In this document: positions 1-7,092 of the stretch, piece by piece
How positions within the stretch are numbered: the first letter of the stretch is position 1
Layout of the letters: each line of letters starts with the position of its first letter
From: an uncultured Pseudomonadota bacterium
Lineage (GTDB): Bacteria; Myxococcota; UBA796
Assembly (NCBI GenBank): GCA_913040875.1
Contig: CAJWHX010000069.1
Coordinates: forward strand, 1-11,472
Length of the DNA stretch: 11,472 bases
Direction of reading: 5' to 3'
Position numbers and translations under genes: made by a program
Notes under the pieces: model-generated
Databases searched by the model: none
What the model was told of the DNA's origin: nothing
What the model saw: the letters and a program-made list of their open reading frames with translations, nothing else

Positions 1-77
1 AAAATTAATAGCCATAGGGGATATTTTATAACCGCAGCTATCATATTCTGTAATAATGATAAGAGAATTTTGCTCAT
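1..77 (-). CDS. Possible N-terminus of an MMPL/RND-like membrane protein, cut by the left edge
   Basis: Reading leftward from an ATG at 77, the frame stays open to the window edge and gives 25 codons, starting MSKILLSLLQNMIAAVIKYP. A short amphipathic stretch is followed by a basic-aromatic-proline step (KYP) and then a hydrophobic run. This is how many MMPL/RND exporters begin. The complete transporter at 4677 opens in the same way (LSSILTSLVRIIIRRP, then hydrophobic), so this may be a paralogue. It lies 46 bases after the stop of the TrkA-like gene on the same strand and could share its transcript. No Shine-Dalgarno sequence is visible, and the composition is more AT-rich than the rest of the window. 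The fragment is too short to be sure it is coding. Confidence 0.33.
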   Translation of the reverse strand, partial: MSKILLSLLQNMIAAVIKYPLWLLI

Positions 78-123
78 AAAATCAAAGTCTATTTGATTTA
101 ATATGTAAATATTTAATTTTTGA

Positions 124-717
124 TCAAATTGTGTTAGGTGACAGAGTCACACAAACAATTTGAAAGGGAATACGATCGTACTTCTTGGCCAAGTCAGACA
201 CCAGCAGATGGGCAAAAATGGATTGTCTTTCAACATTGATTGCCACCACCTGTAGCTGTCCATCACCAACATTGACAAAGACATTCCCTGCCCGCATCTT
301 ACAGAGCCGTACCACTTCCTGTGCCGCCAACTCTTCCGGACGAATCAATTGGTCAATCCCCAGGTGTTTCTGCTGCAGAACCGCATCTCCAGACCAAAGG
401 TCTATCGTACTGTTGCGAACAACTTTATACTCAATACCAAACTGTTTGGCGAGCATCGCGGCAAACAAATTAACCGCATCATCATTCGTGACGCAGACGA
501 CATAATCATTGTTGCTAGCAGATGCTTTTTGCCAAGTTCGAAAATCTGTCGCATCCCCTTGTACAAGTCTAGCGTCTAGTTCCCGTTGCCCCTTCTCTAT
601 CAGAACAGGATCTCGTTCAATAACGGTGACCTGATGCCCCTCTTGAGACAATCGCTTGGTCAGATAGGAACCCAATCCACCAAGCCCAAGCAGCAAAATA
701 TTCTCTGATTTTTTCAT
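124..717 (-). CDS. TrkA-N (RCK-type) NAD-binding protein, short C-terminal domain
   Basis: A 197-residue cytoplasmic protein of the TrkA/KtrA type, which gates potassium channels or transporters by binding NAD(H) or nucleotides. Residues 7-35 form a Rossmann start with the glycine motif GLGGLG at 11-16 and the acidic ERD at 34-36 that ends beta-2. GDATD (54-58) and VTNDD (76-80) match conserved loops of the N domain, which ends near residue 140. The remaining ~55 residues look like the start of an RCK_C domain, but the chain stops where that domain would normally continue, so the C domain seems shortened (RCK proteins of this kind usually exceed 210 residues). The frame is open back to 837, but I chose ATG 717: the extra 40 residues resemble no domain, the Rossmann fold begins at once after 717, and GGGA lies upstream. 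No potassium channel gene is adjacent in the window. Confidence 0.82.
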   Translation of the reverse strand: MKKSENILLLGLGGLGSYLTKRLSQEGHQVTVIERDPVLIEKGQRELDARLVQGDATDFRTWQKASASNNDYVVCVTNDDAVNLFAAMLAKQFGIEYKVVRNSTIDLWSGDAVLQQKHLGIDQLIRPEELAAQEVVRLCKMRAGNVFVNVGDGQLQVVAINVERQSIFAHLLVSDLAKKYDRIPFQIVCVTLSPNTI

Positions 718-750
718 TGCACATCCCGATTTGTGGGCCGATACATTCAA

Positions 751-778
751 ATTTAATCCAGCACATTCAAAATCGCAA
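751..778 (-). promoter_or_regulatory. Possible promoter of the TrkA-like gene
   Basis: On the minus strand TTGCGA (778-773) and TTAAAT (756-751) are separated by 16 bases, each matching 4 of 6 sigma-70 consensus positions. This would place transcription start about 30 bases before ATG 717. If real, it also supports the shorter start, because it lies inside the alternative N-terminal extension. The match is weak. Confidence 0.25.
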
Positions 779-850
779 TACTCAGACTGCAAGAGACCTA
801 CATGGAAGATCTTTTGACAGTGATACATTAACATCATCTAGAGGTGCCCC

Positions 851-1561
851 ATGATTTGGATAACAACTGTTGCATACGGAATGCCGACACTTTCCTTTGT
901 GAATTCAGATCATGTGGACTACACCAAAATACGTTCAGACATCGCCTTTCAAGAGTGGATATCTACGTTGCCGACCATCGAGATCCCAACGCATACCCCG
1001 AATGCCACCAAAGCCTTCTGGATCAATGTCTACAATGGTCTCACCATTCAAGTGGTTGCTGAAAACATGCCCATACAAAGCATTCAAGAGATTGACGGTG
1101 GAAAAGTATGGACGACGCGACCCTTTGTGGTGGGCAATCAAATGGTCACCTTGGACCAGATTGAGAAAACCATCTTGGGATCATTCAAGGACCCTCGTAT
1201 TCATGCAGCTTTGAACTGTGCGGCAAAAGGATGCCCAGCATTGTATGAACAACCATTTACCGCTAGCGATCTTGATACACAGCTGGATCTAGTGAGTAAA
1301 CGATGGGTCAACAATGGTGGCTTCACATACAACGATGGTTGGTTTACAGATTCGGCTTCTGCCAATCAAATCTTTGACTGGTACAAAGAGGACTTCCCCT
1401 GCGATCCAACCAAACCCATGCCAAAATATGATACGACAGAGTATTGCGGAGTACTTCAGTTCATCGCCAAATACTCTACAGAGTATCGAAAACATATCGG
1501 GACAGATTATCACACTCTGTCTTTTGAAGACTACGACTGGTCTCTCAACTCAAAACCTTGA
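851..1561 (+). CDS. DUF547 domain protein
   Basis: A 236-residue protein of the DUF547 family, whose biochemical role is not established. The family hallmarks are all present: the FWINVYN block at 56-62, the RIHAALNCAAKGCP block at 116-129 with its two cysteines, and a C-terminal DYDWSLN at 227-233. The length is typical for a single-domain member. Bacterial members are often exported, but this N-terminus (hydrophobic over ~16 residues, no basic residues) is not a convincing signal peptide. A second ATG at 881 would remove that stretch. I kept ATG 851 because AGAGGTG lies 4 bases upstream. The gene is divergent from the TrkA-like gene and converges on recQ, with only 10 bases between the two stop codons. 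Confidence 0.88.
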   Translation: MIWITTVAYGMPTLSFVNSDHVDYTKIRSDIAFQEWISTLPTIEIPTHTPNATKAFWINVYNGLTIQVVAENMPIQSIQEIDGGKVWTTRPFVVGNQMVTLDQIEKTILGSFKDPRIHAALNCAAKGCPALYEQPFTASDLDTQLDLVSKRWVNNGGFTYNDGWFTDSASANQIFDWYKEDFPCDPTKPMPKYDTTEYCGVLQFIAKYSTEYRKHIGTDYHTLSFEDYDWSLNSKP

Positions 1562-1571
1562 CTCGATGCAT

Positions 1572-3995
1572 TTAAACGCAATGTCGCTGGACAATCTCGA
1601 CGAATATCTTCCCATACTTTTTGAGTCGATGAGGCCCCATACCGGACACCTCAGACAGTGCCTCAATGGTGTTTGGCTTTACGGCACACAATTCGTGAAG
1701 CATTTGATCCGTGGCCACGTTGTACGCTCGAACACTGTGTTTCCTTGCCAGTTCTGTTCTGCAGGATTTTAGGGCTGCGAAGAGTACACTGTCTTCGCTG
1801 GACAATTGATTGATCGAAGGTTTCTTGGAAGCCGACTTCTTGGTGGACTTTTTTGCCTTTTCAGCACGCTTCGTTCGACGAATATTGAACACATCCAACT
1901 GAAAGTCTCTATTGTATCCTTGCATGATTTTGAGACCGGCATCATTCATGCCATATTCTTTGTACGTGATTTGACGACTGTTGATTTCACGCGTGACGTA
2001 CCGTTCATCCAATGCTTGAATGTGAAACAAATCGTCCAGCAATTTCATCAACATGGTTTTGGGAGACGACGACAAGATCCCAAATGTGGTTAGCTTATTA
2101 AACCCAAATCGCTTGATGCGTTTGTCATCTCCAACGAGCATTTCAACAATCCAACTCGGAGAGAAGTGTGTGCTGGCGAACCACTTTCCTTGCGCGTGCT
2201 CTGTCATTCTTGCAAGGCCCGCAAGCGCTTTACGAACAATCAACAGTTCTTCGTCATCCACCTTAGTAATGATGATCTCACCGCGCTGTGCTTGCGCCCT
2301 CTTTTGACATTGATCACAGGTTCCACAATATTCCCATGGGGCTTGCTGACCAAAATATTCAATTAAATACCTTCGACGACACTGAGAACGAGCGTAACTG
2401 CGCATCAAGTCGACTTTCTTCAGTTCAAAGGCACGACGTTCTAAAATCTTCTGCTCATCAATACCATCCAGATGAGGCGTGTTGGTCAGAAGTTGGACCC
2501 CCCCAATTCTATCGGGAGATTCCCACTCAACATAGCCCTGTTCATGAAGGGCCCGCATCACACTCATGTACTGTTCACGATTCAGTTCCAGTCTAGAGGC
2601 CTGTTCTTCTGGAGAGAGGGCAAAGACAGTCGTGGTATCATCACCAATACGGTCCACAAATGATCGATACACCATCCCTCGATAACCAAGTAAATCTCGA
2701 GGAGGTTTGACACCGGTCATGCGAAGTCGTCCAGTCCGTTCAGAGGAGTGTATTCGGCGAACATAGCCTTCTCTTTGCAAGGCATACAAACACGACCCCG
2801 CGGTTCTATCCGACCCTTTTTCTGGTAGCGCCCGAGCCAGTTCATCTAGCTTGACCCAAATGGGATTTTCATCCTTCTCAAGTAGAGCCTCCCATATGGA
2901 TTCAATGTCTCTTTTGTCTGGATGCGCGGACTTGATAAAAAACTCGTGGACTTGGCGATCGACATCACGATAAAGCAAAACGATCTTAGATGGCTTACCA
3001 TCTCGACCAGCACGACCAATCTCTTGATAGTATCCTTCGATGGTACTGGAAAAGTCCCAGTGGATGATGCAACGGACATCTTCCTTGTCAACACCCATCC
3101 CAAAGGCGTTGGTTGCCACAACAATCTGACATTGATTGTTCATGAAAGCCTCTTGTACGGCAATCCGCTCCGGCATCGCCATGCCACCATGATACATTCC
3201 AGCCTGCAAGCCCAATTCTCTCATTTTGGCGGTGACCATCTCTACATTTTTGCGCGTTGCACAGTATACAAGAGTCGGACCATCTGCACAGTGATCAATC
3301 AGGGCCTGGACTTTGTCCCGATCTTTGGGTGTATTGACCACGTGTAAGAAAAGATTGTCTCTATCAAACCCAAAGATAAACCGCTTGGCTTGAGGTATCC
3401 CCAAGGTTTGCATGATGTCTTCTTGCACTTCTGGAGTTGCGGTTGCAGTAAGTGCAATGGTTGGAACATGACCTAGAGCTCGGCGCACCTTACCCAGTCT
3501 CAGATAATCCGGTCGAAAGTCGTGACCCCATTGAGAGAGACAGTGGGCTTCATCAATCGCGAGTAAACGAATATCCACCGATTGCATTTGCTCAATGAAC
3601 TCAGGTGTAAACCGTTCTGGCGCCACATACAACAACTCCCACTCTCCGTTTTGAACTTGTCGAATGCGGGCTCGGCGTTCCGAAGTACTGATCGAAGAAT
3701 TGATAAATGTGGCTCGGATTCCCTTCTCGAGTAAGGCATCGACTTGATCTTTCATCAACGCCAACAGTGGTGATACCACTATTGTGAAACCTCGAGCCAA
3801 TGAAGGCAATTGGTAACACAGAGACTTACCAGCCCCTGTCGGCATCACGATCAACCCATCACGTCCCATCGACACATGTCGTACGATCTCTAACTGACGT
3901 CCGCGAAAAGACGCAAAGCCAAAACGATCCAAAAGAATCTGGTGTAAAACCTCGTCTATTTCAGAGGTATCTGAAGGAGTGTTGGAAATTGTCAT
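1572..3995 (-). CDS. recQ: RecQ-family ATP-dependent DNA helicase with an insert before the zinc domain
   Basis: An 807-residue 3'-5' DNA helicase of the RecQ family, acting in recombination and replication-fork repair. The core is complete: RGRQ (motif 0) at 31-34, Walker A MPTGAGKS at 51-58, DEAH at 148-151, TATATP at 183-188, and arginine-finger motif VI QEIGRAGRDG at 324-333. A zinc-binding set follows with Cys539, Cys557, Cys560 and Cys563, then an RQC-like winged helix (~575-700), a lysine-rich linker (~707-725) and an HRDC domain (~733-807, with SGMGPHRLKKYG). In E. coli RecQ the first zinc cysteine lies about 50 residues after motif VI. Here it lies more than 200 after, so about 150 residues (~363-512) are inserted; two stretches of the insert look like winged helices. 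No Shine-Dalgarno sequence is evident before ATG 3995. The gene is monocistronic as far as can be seen. Confidence 0.96.
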   Translation of the reverse strand: MTISNTPSDTSEIDEVLHQILLDRFGFASFRGRQLEIVRHVSMGRDGLIVMPTGAGKSLCYQLPSLARGFTIVVSPLLALMKDQVDALLEKGIRATFINSSISTSERRARIRQVQNGEWELLYVAPERFTPEFIEQMQSVDIRLLAIDEAHCLSQWGHDFRPDYLRLGKVRRALGHVPTIALTATATPEVQEDIMQTLGIPQAKRFIFGFDRDNLFLHVVNTPKDRDKVQALIDHCADGPTLVYCATRKNVEMVTAKMRELGLQAGMYHGGMAMPERIAVQEAFMNNQCQIVVATNAFGMGVDKEDVRCIIHWDFSSTIEGYYQEIGRAGRDGKPSKIVLLYRDVDRQVHEFFIKSAHPDKRDIESIWEALLEKDENPIWVKLDELARALPEKGSDRTAGSCLYALQREGYVRRIHSSERTGRLRMTGVKPPRDLLGYRGMVYRSFVDRIGDDTTTVFALSPEEQASRLELNREQYMSVMRALHEQGYVEWESPDRIGGVQLLTNTPHLDGIDEQKILERRAFELKKVDLMRSYARSQCRRRYLIEYFGQQAPWEYCGTCDQCQKRAQAQRGEIIITKVDDEELLIVRKALAGLARMTEHAQGKWFASTHFSPSWIVEMLVGDDKRIKRFGFNKLTTFGILSSSPKTMLMKLLDDLFHIQALDERYVTREINSRQITYKEYGMNDAGLKIMQGYNRDFQLDVFNIRRTKRAEKAKKSTKKSASKKPSINQLSSEDSVLFAALKSCRTELARKHSVRAYNVATDQMLHELCAVKPNTIEALSEVSGMGPHRLKKYGKIFVEIVQRHCV

Positions 3996-4126
3996 ACAAT
4001 TGGGATCAACAGAGTAAAGAAGTGAATTCGGAAAGTATTTATACCTTAATTGAATGGCTTATACCTTGTAAAGGTCATTTTCTGACCCATATATTCCATA
4101 CTACACACACATCTGTACATTTCAAG
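3996..4126. other. Intergenic region upstream of recQ
   Basis: This 131-base gap lies between the recQ start and the end of the small lipoprotein gene, so the recQ promoter should be here. It is AT-rich and holds a perfect 9-base direct repeat, TTATACCTT, at 4039-4047 and 4059-4067. The copies are 20 bases apart, about two helical turns. On the minus strand these read AAGGTATAA and could include a -10 element, but I found no -35 box at a proper distance. I found no convincing terminator hairpin. Confidence 0.4.
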
Positions 4127-4528
4127 TCACTCTGTATCGATATACCACCCCGTTGACGTTCGATACCATTCTTGTTGTTCTTCACTGTTTTGGAGCTTGT
4201 GTCCATTGATCACCTGTTCGATCTGAACATAGACCGTTCCAGTACGCCAAATCTTTGTATCTGAAGTGATCTCAAAATCTTCGGCCAACGGTTCTAAGTT
4301 CGCATGCAAGACCTTGATATCAATATACTGACCTGGAATATAGCTGTTCAAAAAACGAGCTCGCTCCAACGGATCTTCGATGTATTTAGACGATCGACCA
4401 AGCTCTCCCCAGCGTACTCCAAGCCAGTATTCTTCAGCAGCCGCATACAATACTTGCTGCTCTTTAACGTCCATTCTCCAAGGCTCTGCGTCCATCTTCG
4501 GACAGGCCATCAGTGTTAACCACAACAT
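4127..4528 (-). CDS. Small lipoprotein of unknown function
   Basis: A 133-residue protein with a very short lipoprotein signal, MLWLTLMAC: Cys9 would be lipidated and the mature protein anchored in a membrane, probably facing the periplasm. The mature part looks like one compact alpha+beta domain: helices first (AAAEEYWLGVRWG... and PLERARFLNSY) followed by alternating strands ending in a tryptophan-rich tail. The shape recalls NTF2-like domains, but I do not recognise the family. The frame could also start at ATG 4540, which has AAGGA upstream; I prefer 4528 because GGAGAG lies within the first codons of the longer version at the right distance, and because it gives the cleaner signal. The gene is divergent from the transporter at 4677, so a functional link is possible but unproven. 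Confidence 0.72.
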   Translation of the reverse strand: MLWLTLMACPKMDAEPWRMDVKEQQVLYAAAEEYWLGVRWGELGRSSKYIEDPLERARFLNSYIPGQYIDIKVLHANLEPLAEDFEITSDTKIWRTGTVYVQIEQVINGHKLQNSEEQQEWYRTSTGWYIDTE

Positions 4529-4540
4529 ACTGCTCTCCAT

Positions 4541-4676
4541 GCATTCCTTTTCTATTCATATTGGATACATTTCAATTGTGCGATGGATTTGTGCGGAAAA
4601 TCACAACCGCTCACCTCAAAATACGTCTATCGACTGGTCATCATAACGTTGGCCTCTGTATTTCTTTTCCACTTTC
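4541..4676. other. Divergent intergenic region between lipoprotein and transporter
   Basis: This 136-base region must hold the promoters of both the lipoprotein (minus) and the transporter (plus). I could not assign a confident -35/-10 pair in either direction. It contains TACATTTCAA at 4566-4575, also present at 4116-4125 just past the other end of the lipoprotein gene. The bases before ATG 4677 are pyrimidine-rich and carry no Shine-Dalgarno sequence. Confidence 0.35.
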
Positions 4677-7004
4677 ATGAGAGTGACAACGGTGCTTTCT
4701 TCCATATTAACTTCACTCGTACGAATCATTATTCGAAGACCACTTTCGATAATTGGATCGACGATGGCAATTTGTCTCTTCTGTTCCTCATTCCTTCTGT
4801 CAGCCAAAGTGGATTTTAGTTTTCTAGCACTGATGCCTGTGGAAGACCCTCTATTGGTGAAGTTTCAAAAGGTTGCAGATGAGGTCGCCATCAACAATCA
4901 AATGTTGCTTCTATTGGAAAGTGACTCTGAAGAAGCCTTGAGTGCCGGTAGTGAAGAATTGCTCGCTACACTTGGTGAGCATCCGGACGTAGAGTATGCC
5001 ATCTCAACACCAACTCGAGAATGGTTTGAACAGAATCTGGCATGGGTTACCAATGACGAAGACCTCGATGATCTACTTCATATCGGCAATCACATCACCA
5101 ATACTCAGAAACTCGAATCGTACAAAGACCGTCTAACAGAGCTCGAAGAAACCCAAGAAGGCTTTCGTATTTTGTGGGTGGGACTCAAACAAGATCCTCT
5201 CGACGTTGATATCAATGATGTATTGTCTTCAGAAGCCCCATTTGATCGGATAGAACGAACCACTCAAACCATCCTTCAAACCCACAATCTAGACGGTGGA
5301 TATGCAGGGCTGGCGGCTATTGCAGCACAAGACCAAAGAAAAACAATCACCTCCATCACCAAATTCACGCCCATCAGCCTGATACTCGTTCTCTTACTGC
5401 TGCGGCTTGTTGAACCTCGAATCACTCGATTGCTAACCTTGGCTCTTCCGATGCTTCTATCGTTTGGCACCACACTTGGACTGACCAGCTATCTGCTGGG
5501 GGAAATCAATTTCATTGAAGGGTTTTTCGGGGTCATGATCTTTGGACTGGGTGTCGATTTTGGACTGCATTTACTGGTTCGTATGCGTGAGGAACATCAA
5601 AAGCATGATTTTGAAACTGCATTGCTCCACACCATTCTGGGTGCTGGCCCTGCCATCATCGCTGGAGCCATCACAACCATCGGCGCCTTCTTTCTGATTG
5701 GTCTGGCTGAAGATCCTGTTGCAAAACACCTGGGTGTCTCAGCTGCAATTGGGCTCATTACGTGTTTAATTCTAATGCTCACACTTCTTCCTGCGATCTG
5801 GGTGGTCCTCTATCGAAACCAAGAAGTCCCCGACCCCGTAACCCCCCTACACATTCCATTTTTGGAACCCGTGACCAAGCATGCGGTCAGGCATCCTCGC
5901 ATTTGGGTTGGTGGATTTGCACTTTGGGTTGTCATCGCTTTGGTTGGTACAACAAACTTTCGGTTCGAAAACAATCTAGAGAATCTCTTTAATCGAGATG
6001 TTCCCGCTACCAAATTTGGCGATCGAATCTACGAGCACCTCGAGAGCAATACAACACCCTGGGTATTTTTGAGTGATACTCTCGAAGACGCCAGAAACGT
6101 TCGAAATGTCGTCAAAGAAGAACCTCTCTTTGCGAACAGCATTGGAATTGCAGACATTTTCCCCACGTCCTTACCTGAACGACATGCTTATTTACAAACT
6201 CAAACAGAACTGATTGAGCAGCAACAAAGACTGCTGCAAACTTTCACCATGGGACCAGTTCAGTGGGCATTACCGGCTCAACAAGTACTCCCACTACTCA
6301 ATCACGTCGCGAAAGCCGTCGAAGAGGGTCCACCATCAATCAATGATCTGCCTGATGAAATCAAATATCAACTGACCACCAAATCTGGAAAATGGATCAC
6401 CTATGCCTATGGTTACCAAGACCAATTAAATTCGACCAAATTGCACAATGAACGACTGGCGGCGGAAGCCATTCAGCCCACCGTAGCGGGTGTGGGAAAC
6501 TTTATTGAACTGGCTATGGACTTCAACAGACCGTGGGTAGTCCCCACCATTAGCAGTGTTGTTTTCTTTGTGGCGCTCGTCCTACTCGTCGATCTACGTC
6601 ATTTTCGATGGATTCTCTTGGCACTCACTCCCGTCTCATTCAGCGTCTTGATCACCTTTGGAATGATGTGCTGGTTGGATGTGGGATTCAGTGTCCTCTT
6701 GATTATCGTCGTCCCCCTTCTTCTTGGACTGGGTGTCGATGATGGACTGCACGTGGTACATCGCATGAGGGAAGATGAGTCTTTGCGACCTGAAGACGCA
6801 ACCATCTCAGTATCGAAAGCCATCGTGATGACCACACTGACGACTTCTGTCAGTTTTGGTGTGTTGCTCTTCTCCAATCATCCTGGCATTGAATCGATGT
6901 CACTGGCATTGCTACTTGGACTGCCGCTCTGTCTGATCACTTCAACCACTGTTCTTCCGGCACTGCGTGTTTTATTGTTTACCGAAACATCCAAAACAGA
7001 TTGA
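4677..7004 (+). CDS. MMPL/RND-superfamily transporter
   Basis: A 775-residue inner-membrane protein of the MMPL branch of the RND superfamily, which usually exports lipids or hydrophobic compounds using the proton gradient. It shows the duplicated RND plan. TM1 (~22-42) is followed by a large periplasmic loop (~43-230) and a block of about five TM segments (~231-378). TM7 (~409-425) is followed by a second loop (~426-618) and another TM block (~620-768). The repeated signature occurs twice: GLGVDFGLH at 290-298 ending RMREE, and GLGVDDGLH at 684-692 ending RMRED, with the Asp expected for proton relay. The length is close to hopanoid-associated HpnN-like proteins, but no hopanoid genes are nearby, so the substrate is unknown. 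ATG 4677 is the first ATG after an in-frame stop at 4644 and has no visible Shine-Dalgarno sequence. Confidence 0.9.
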   Translation: MRVTTVLSSILTSLVRIIIRRPLSIIGSTMAICLFCSSFLLSAKVDFSFLALMPVEDPLLVKFQKVADEVAINNQMLLLLESDSEEALSAGSEELLATLGEHPDVEYAISTPTREWFEQNLAWVTNDEDLDDLLHIGNHITNTQKLESYKDRLTELEETQEGFRILWVGLKQDPLDVDINDVLSSEAPFDRIERTTQTILQTHNLDGGYAGLAAIAAQDQRKTITSITKFTPISLILVLLLLRLVEPRITRLLTLALPMLLSFGTTLGLTSYLLGEINFIEGFFGVMIFGLGVDFGLHLLVRMREEHQKHDFETALLHTILGAGPAIIAGAITTIGAFFLIGLAEDPVAKHLGVSAAIGLITCLILMLTLLPAIWVVLYRNQEVPDPVTPLHIPFLEPVTKHAVRHPRIWVGGFALWVVIALVGTTNFRFENNLENLFNRDVPATKFGDRIYEHLESNTTPWVFLSDTLEDARNVRNVVKEEPLFANSIGIADIFPTSLPERHAYLQTQTELIEQQQRLLQTFTMGPVQWALPAQQVLPLLNHVAKAVEEGPPSINDLPDEIKYQLTTKSGKWITYAYGYQDQLNSTKLHNERLAAEAIQPTVAGVGNFIELAMDFNRPWVVPTISSVVFFVALVLLVDLRHFRWILLALTPVSFSVLITFGMMCWLDVGFSVLLIIVVPLLLGLGVDDGLHVVHRMREDESLRPEDATISVSKAIVMTTLTTSVSFGVLLFSNHPGIESMSLALLLGLPLCLITSTTVLPALRVLLFTETSKTD

Positions 7005-7065
7005 CGACTGTTTAAGTTTGCAACAGACAGATGGATTAACTGCTCATACATTCACAATATTGTCC

Positions 7066-7071
7066 TATAAT
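7066..7071 (+). promoter_or_regulatory. -10 box TATAAT upstream of the cysteine-rich lipoprotein
   Basis: A perfect sigma-70 -10 hexamer. Transcription would start near 7078, leaving a leader of about 15 bases that holds the ribosome site GGAGGT at 7083-7088 and ATG 7093. No good -35 hexamer sits 16-18 bases upstream, so it may need an activator or be a weak promoter. The position argues against the ATG at 7081, which would then be nearly leaderless. Confidence 0.55.
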
Positions 7072-7082
7072 GGGATCAACAT

Positions 7083-7088
7083 GGAGGT
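7083..7088 (+). promoter_or_regulatory. Shine-Dalgarno GGAGGT deciding the start at 7093
   Basis: GGAGGT ends 4 bases before ATG 7093. It lies inside the coding part of the alternative start at 7081, so it serves 7093 and not 7081. Confidence 0.7.
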
Positions 7089-7092
7089 CATT

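Noticed and set aside
718..837. N-terminal extension of the TrkA-like gene to ATG 837
   Set aside because: The extra 40 residues look like no domain, would bury the probable promoter region, and the Rossmann fold starts directly after ATG 717.
814..842. TTGACA at 814-819 as a -35 box for the DUF547 gene
   Set aside because: The hexamer 17 bases downstream (TCTAGA) matches only 3 of 6 positions and overlaps the ribosome site, which would make the message leaderless. Not supportable.
1555..1580. Bidirectional terminator between the DUF547 gene and recQ
   Set aside because: Only 10 bases separate the stops and no inverted repeat with a T-run is visible there.
2922..3347. A 141-codon plus-strand frame inside recQ
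   Set aside because: It is antisense to conserved helicase motifs and its product resembles no family.
3800..4156. A 118-codon plus-strand frame across the recQ start
   Set aside because: Low-complexity product opposite recQ and the gap, with no ribosome site and no domain pattern.
4616..4807. A 63-codon minus-strand frame across the transporter start
   Set aside because: It mirrors the first transmembrane segment of the transporter and has no independent support.
6967..7092. Start of the cysteine-rich lipoprotein at ATG 6967 or ATG 7081
   Set aside because: 6967 lies inside the transporter gene and ahead of the -10 box. 7081 would be nearly leaderless and ignores GGAGGT placed for 7093.
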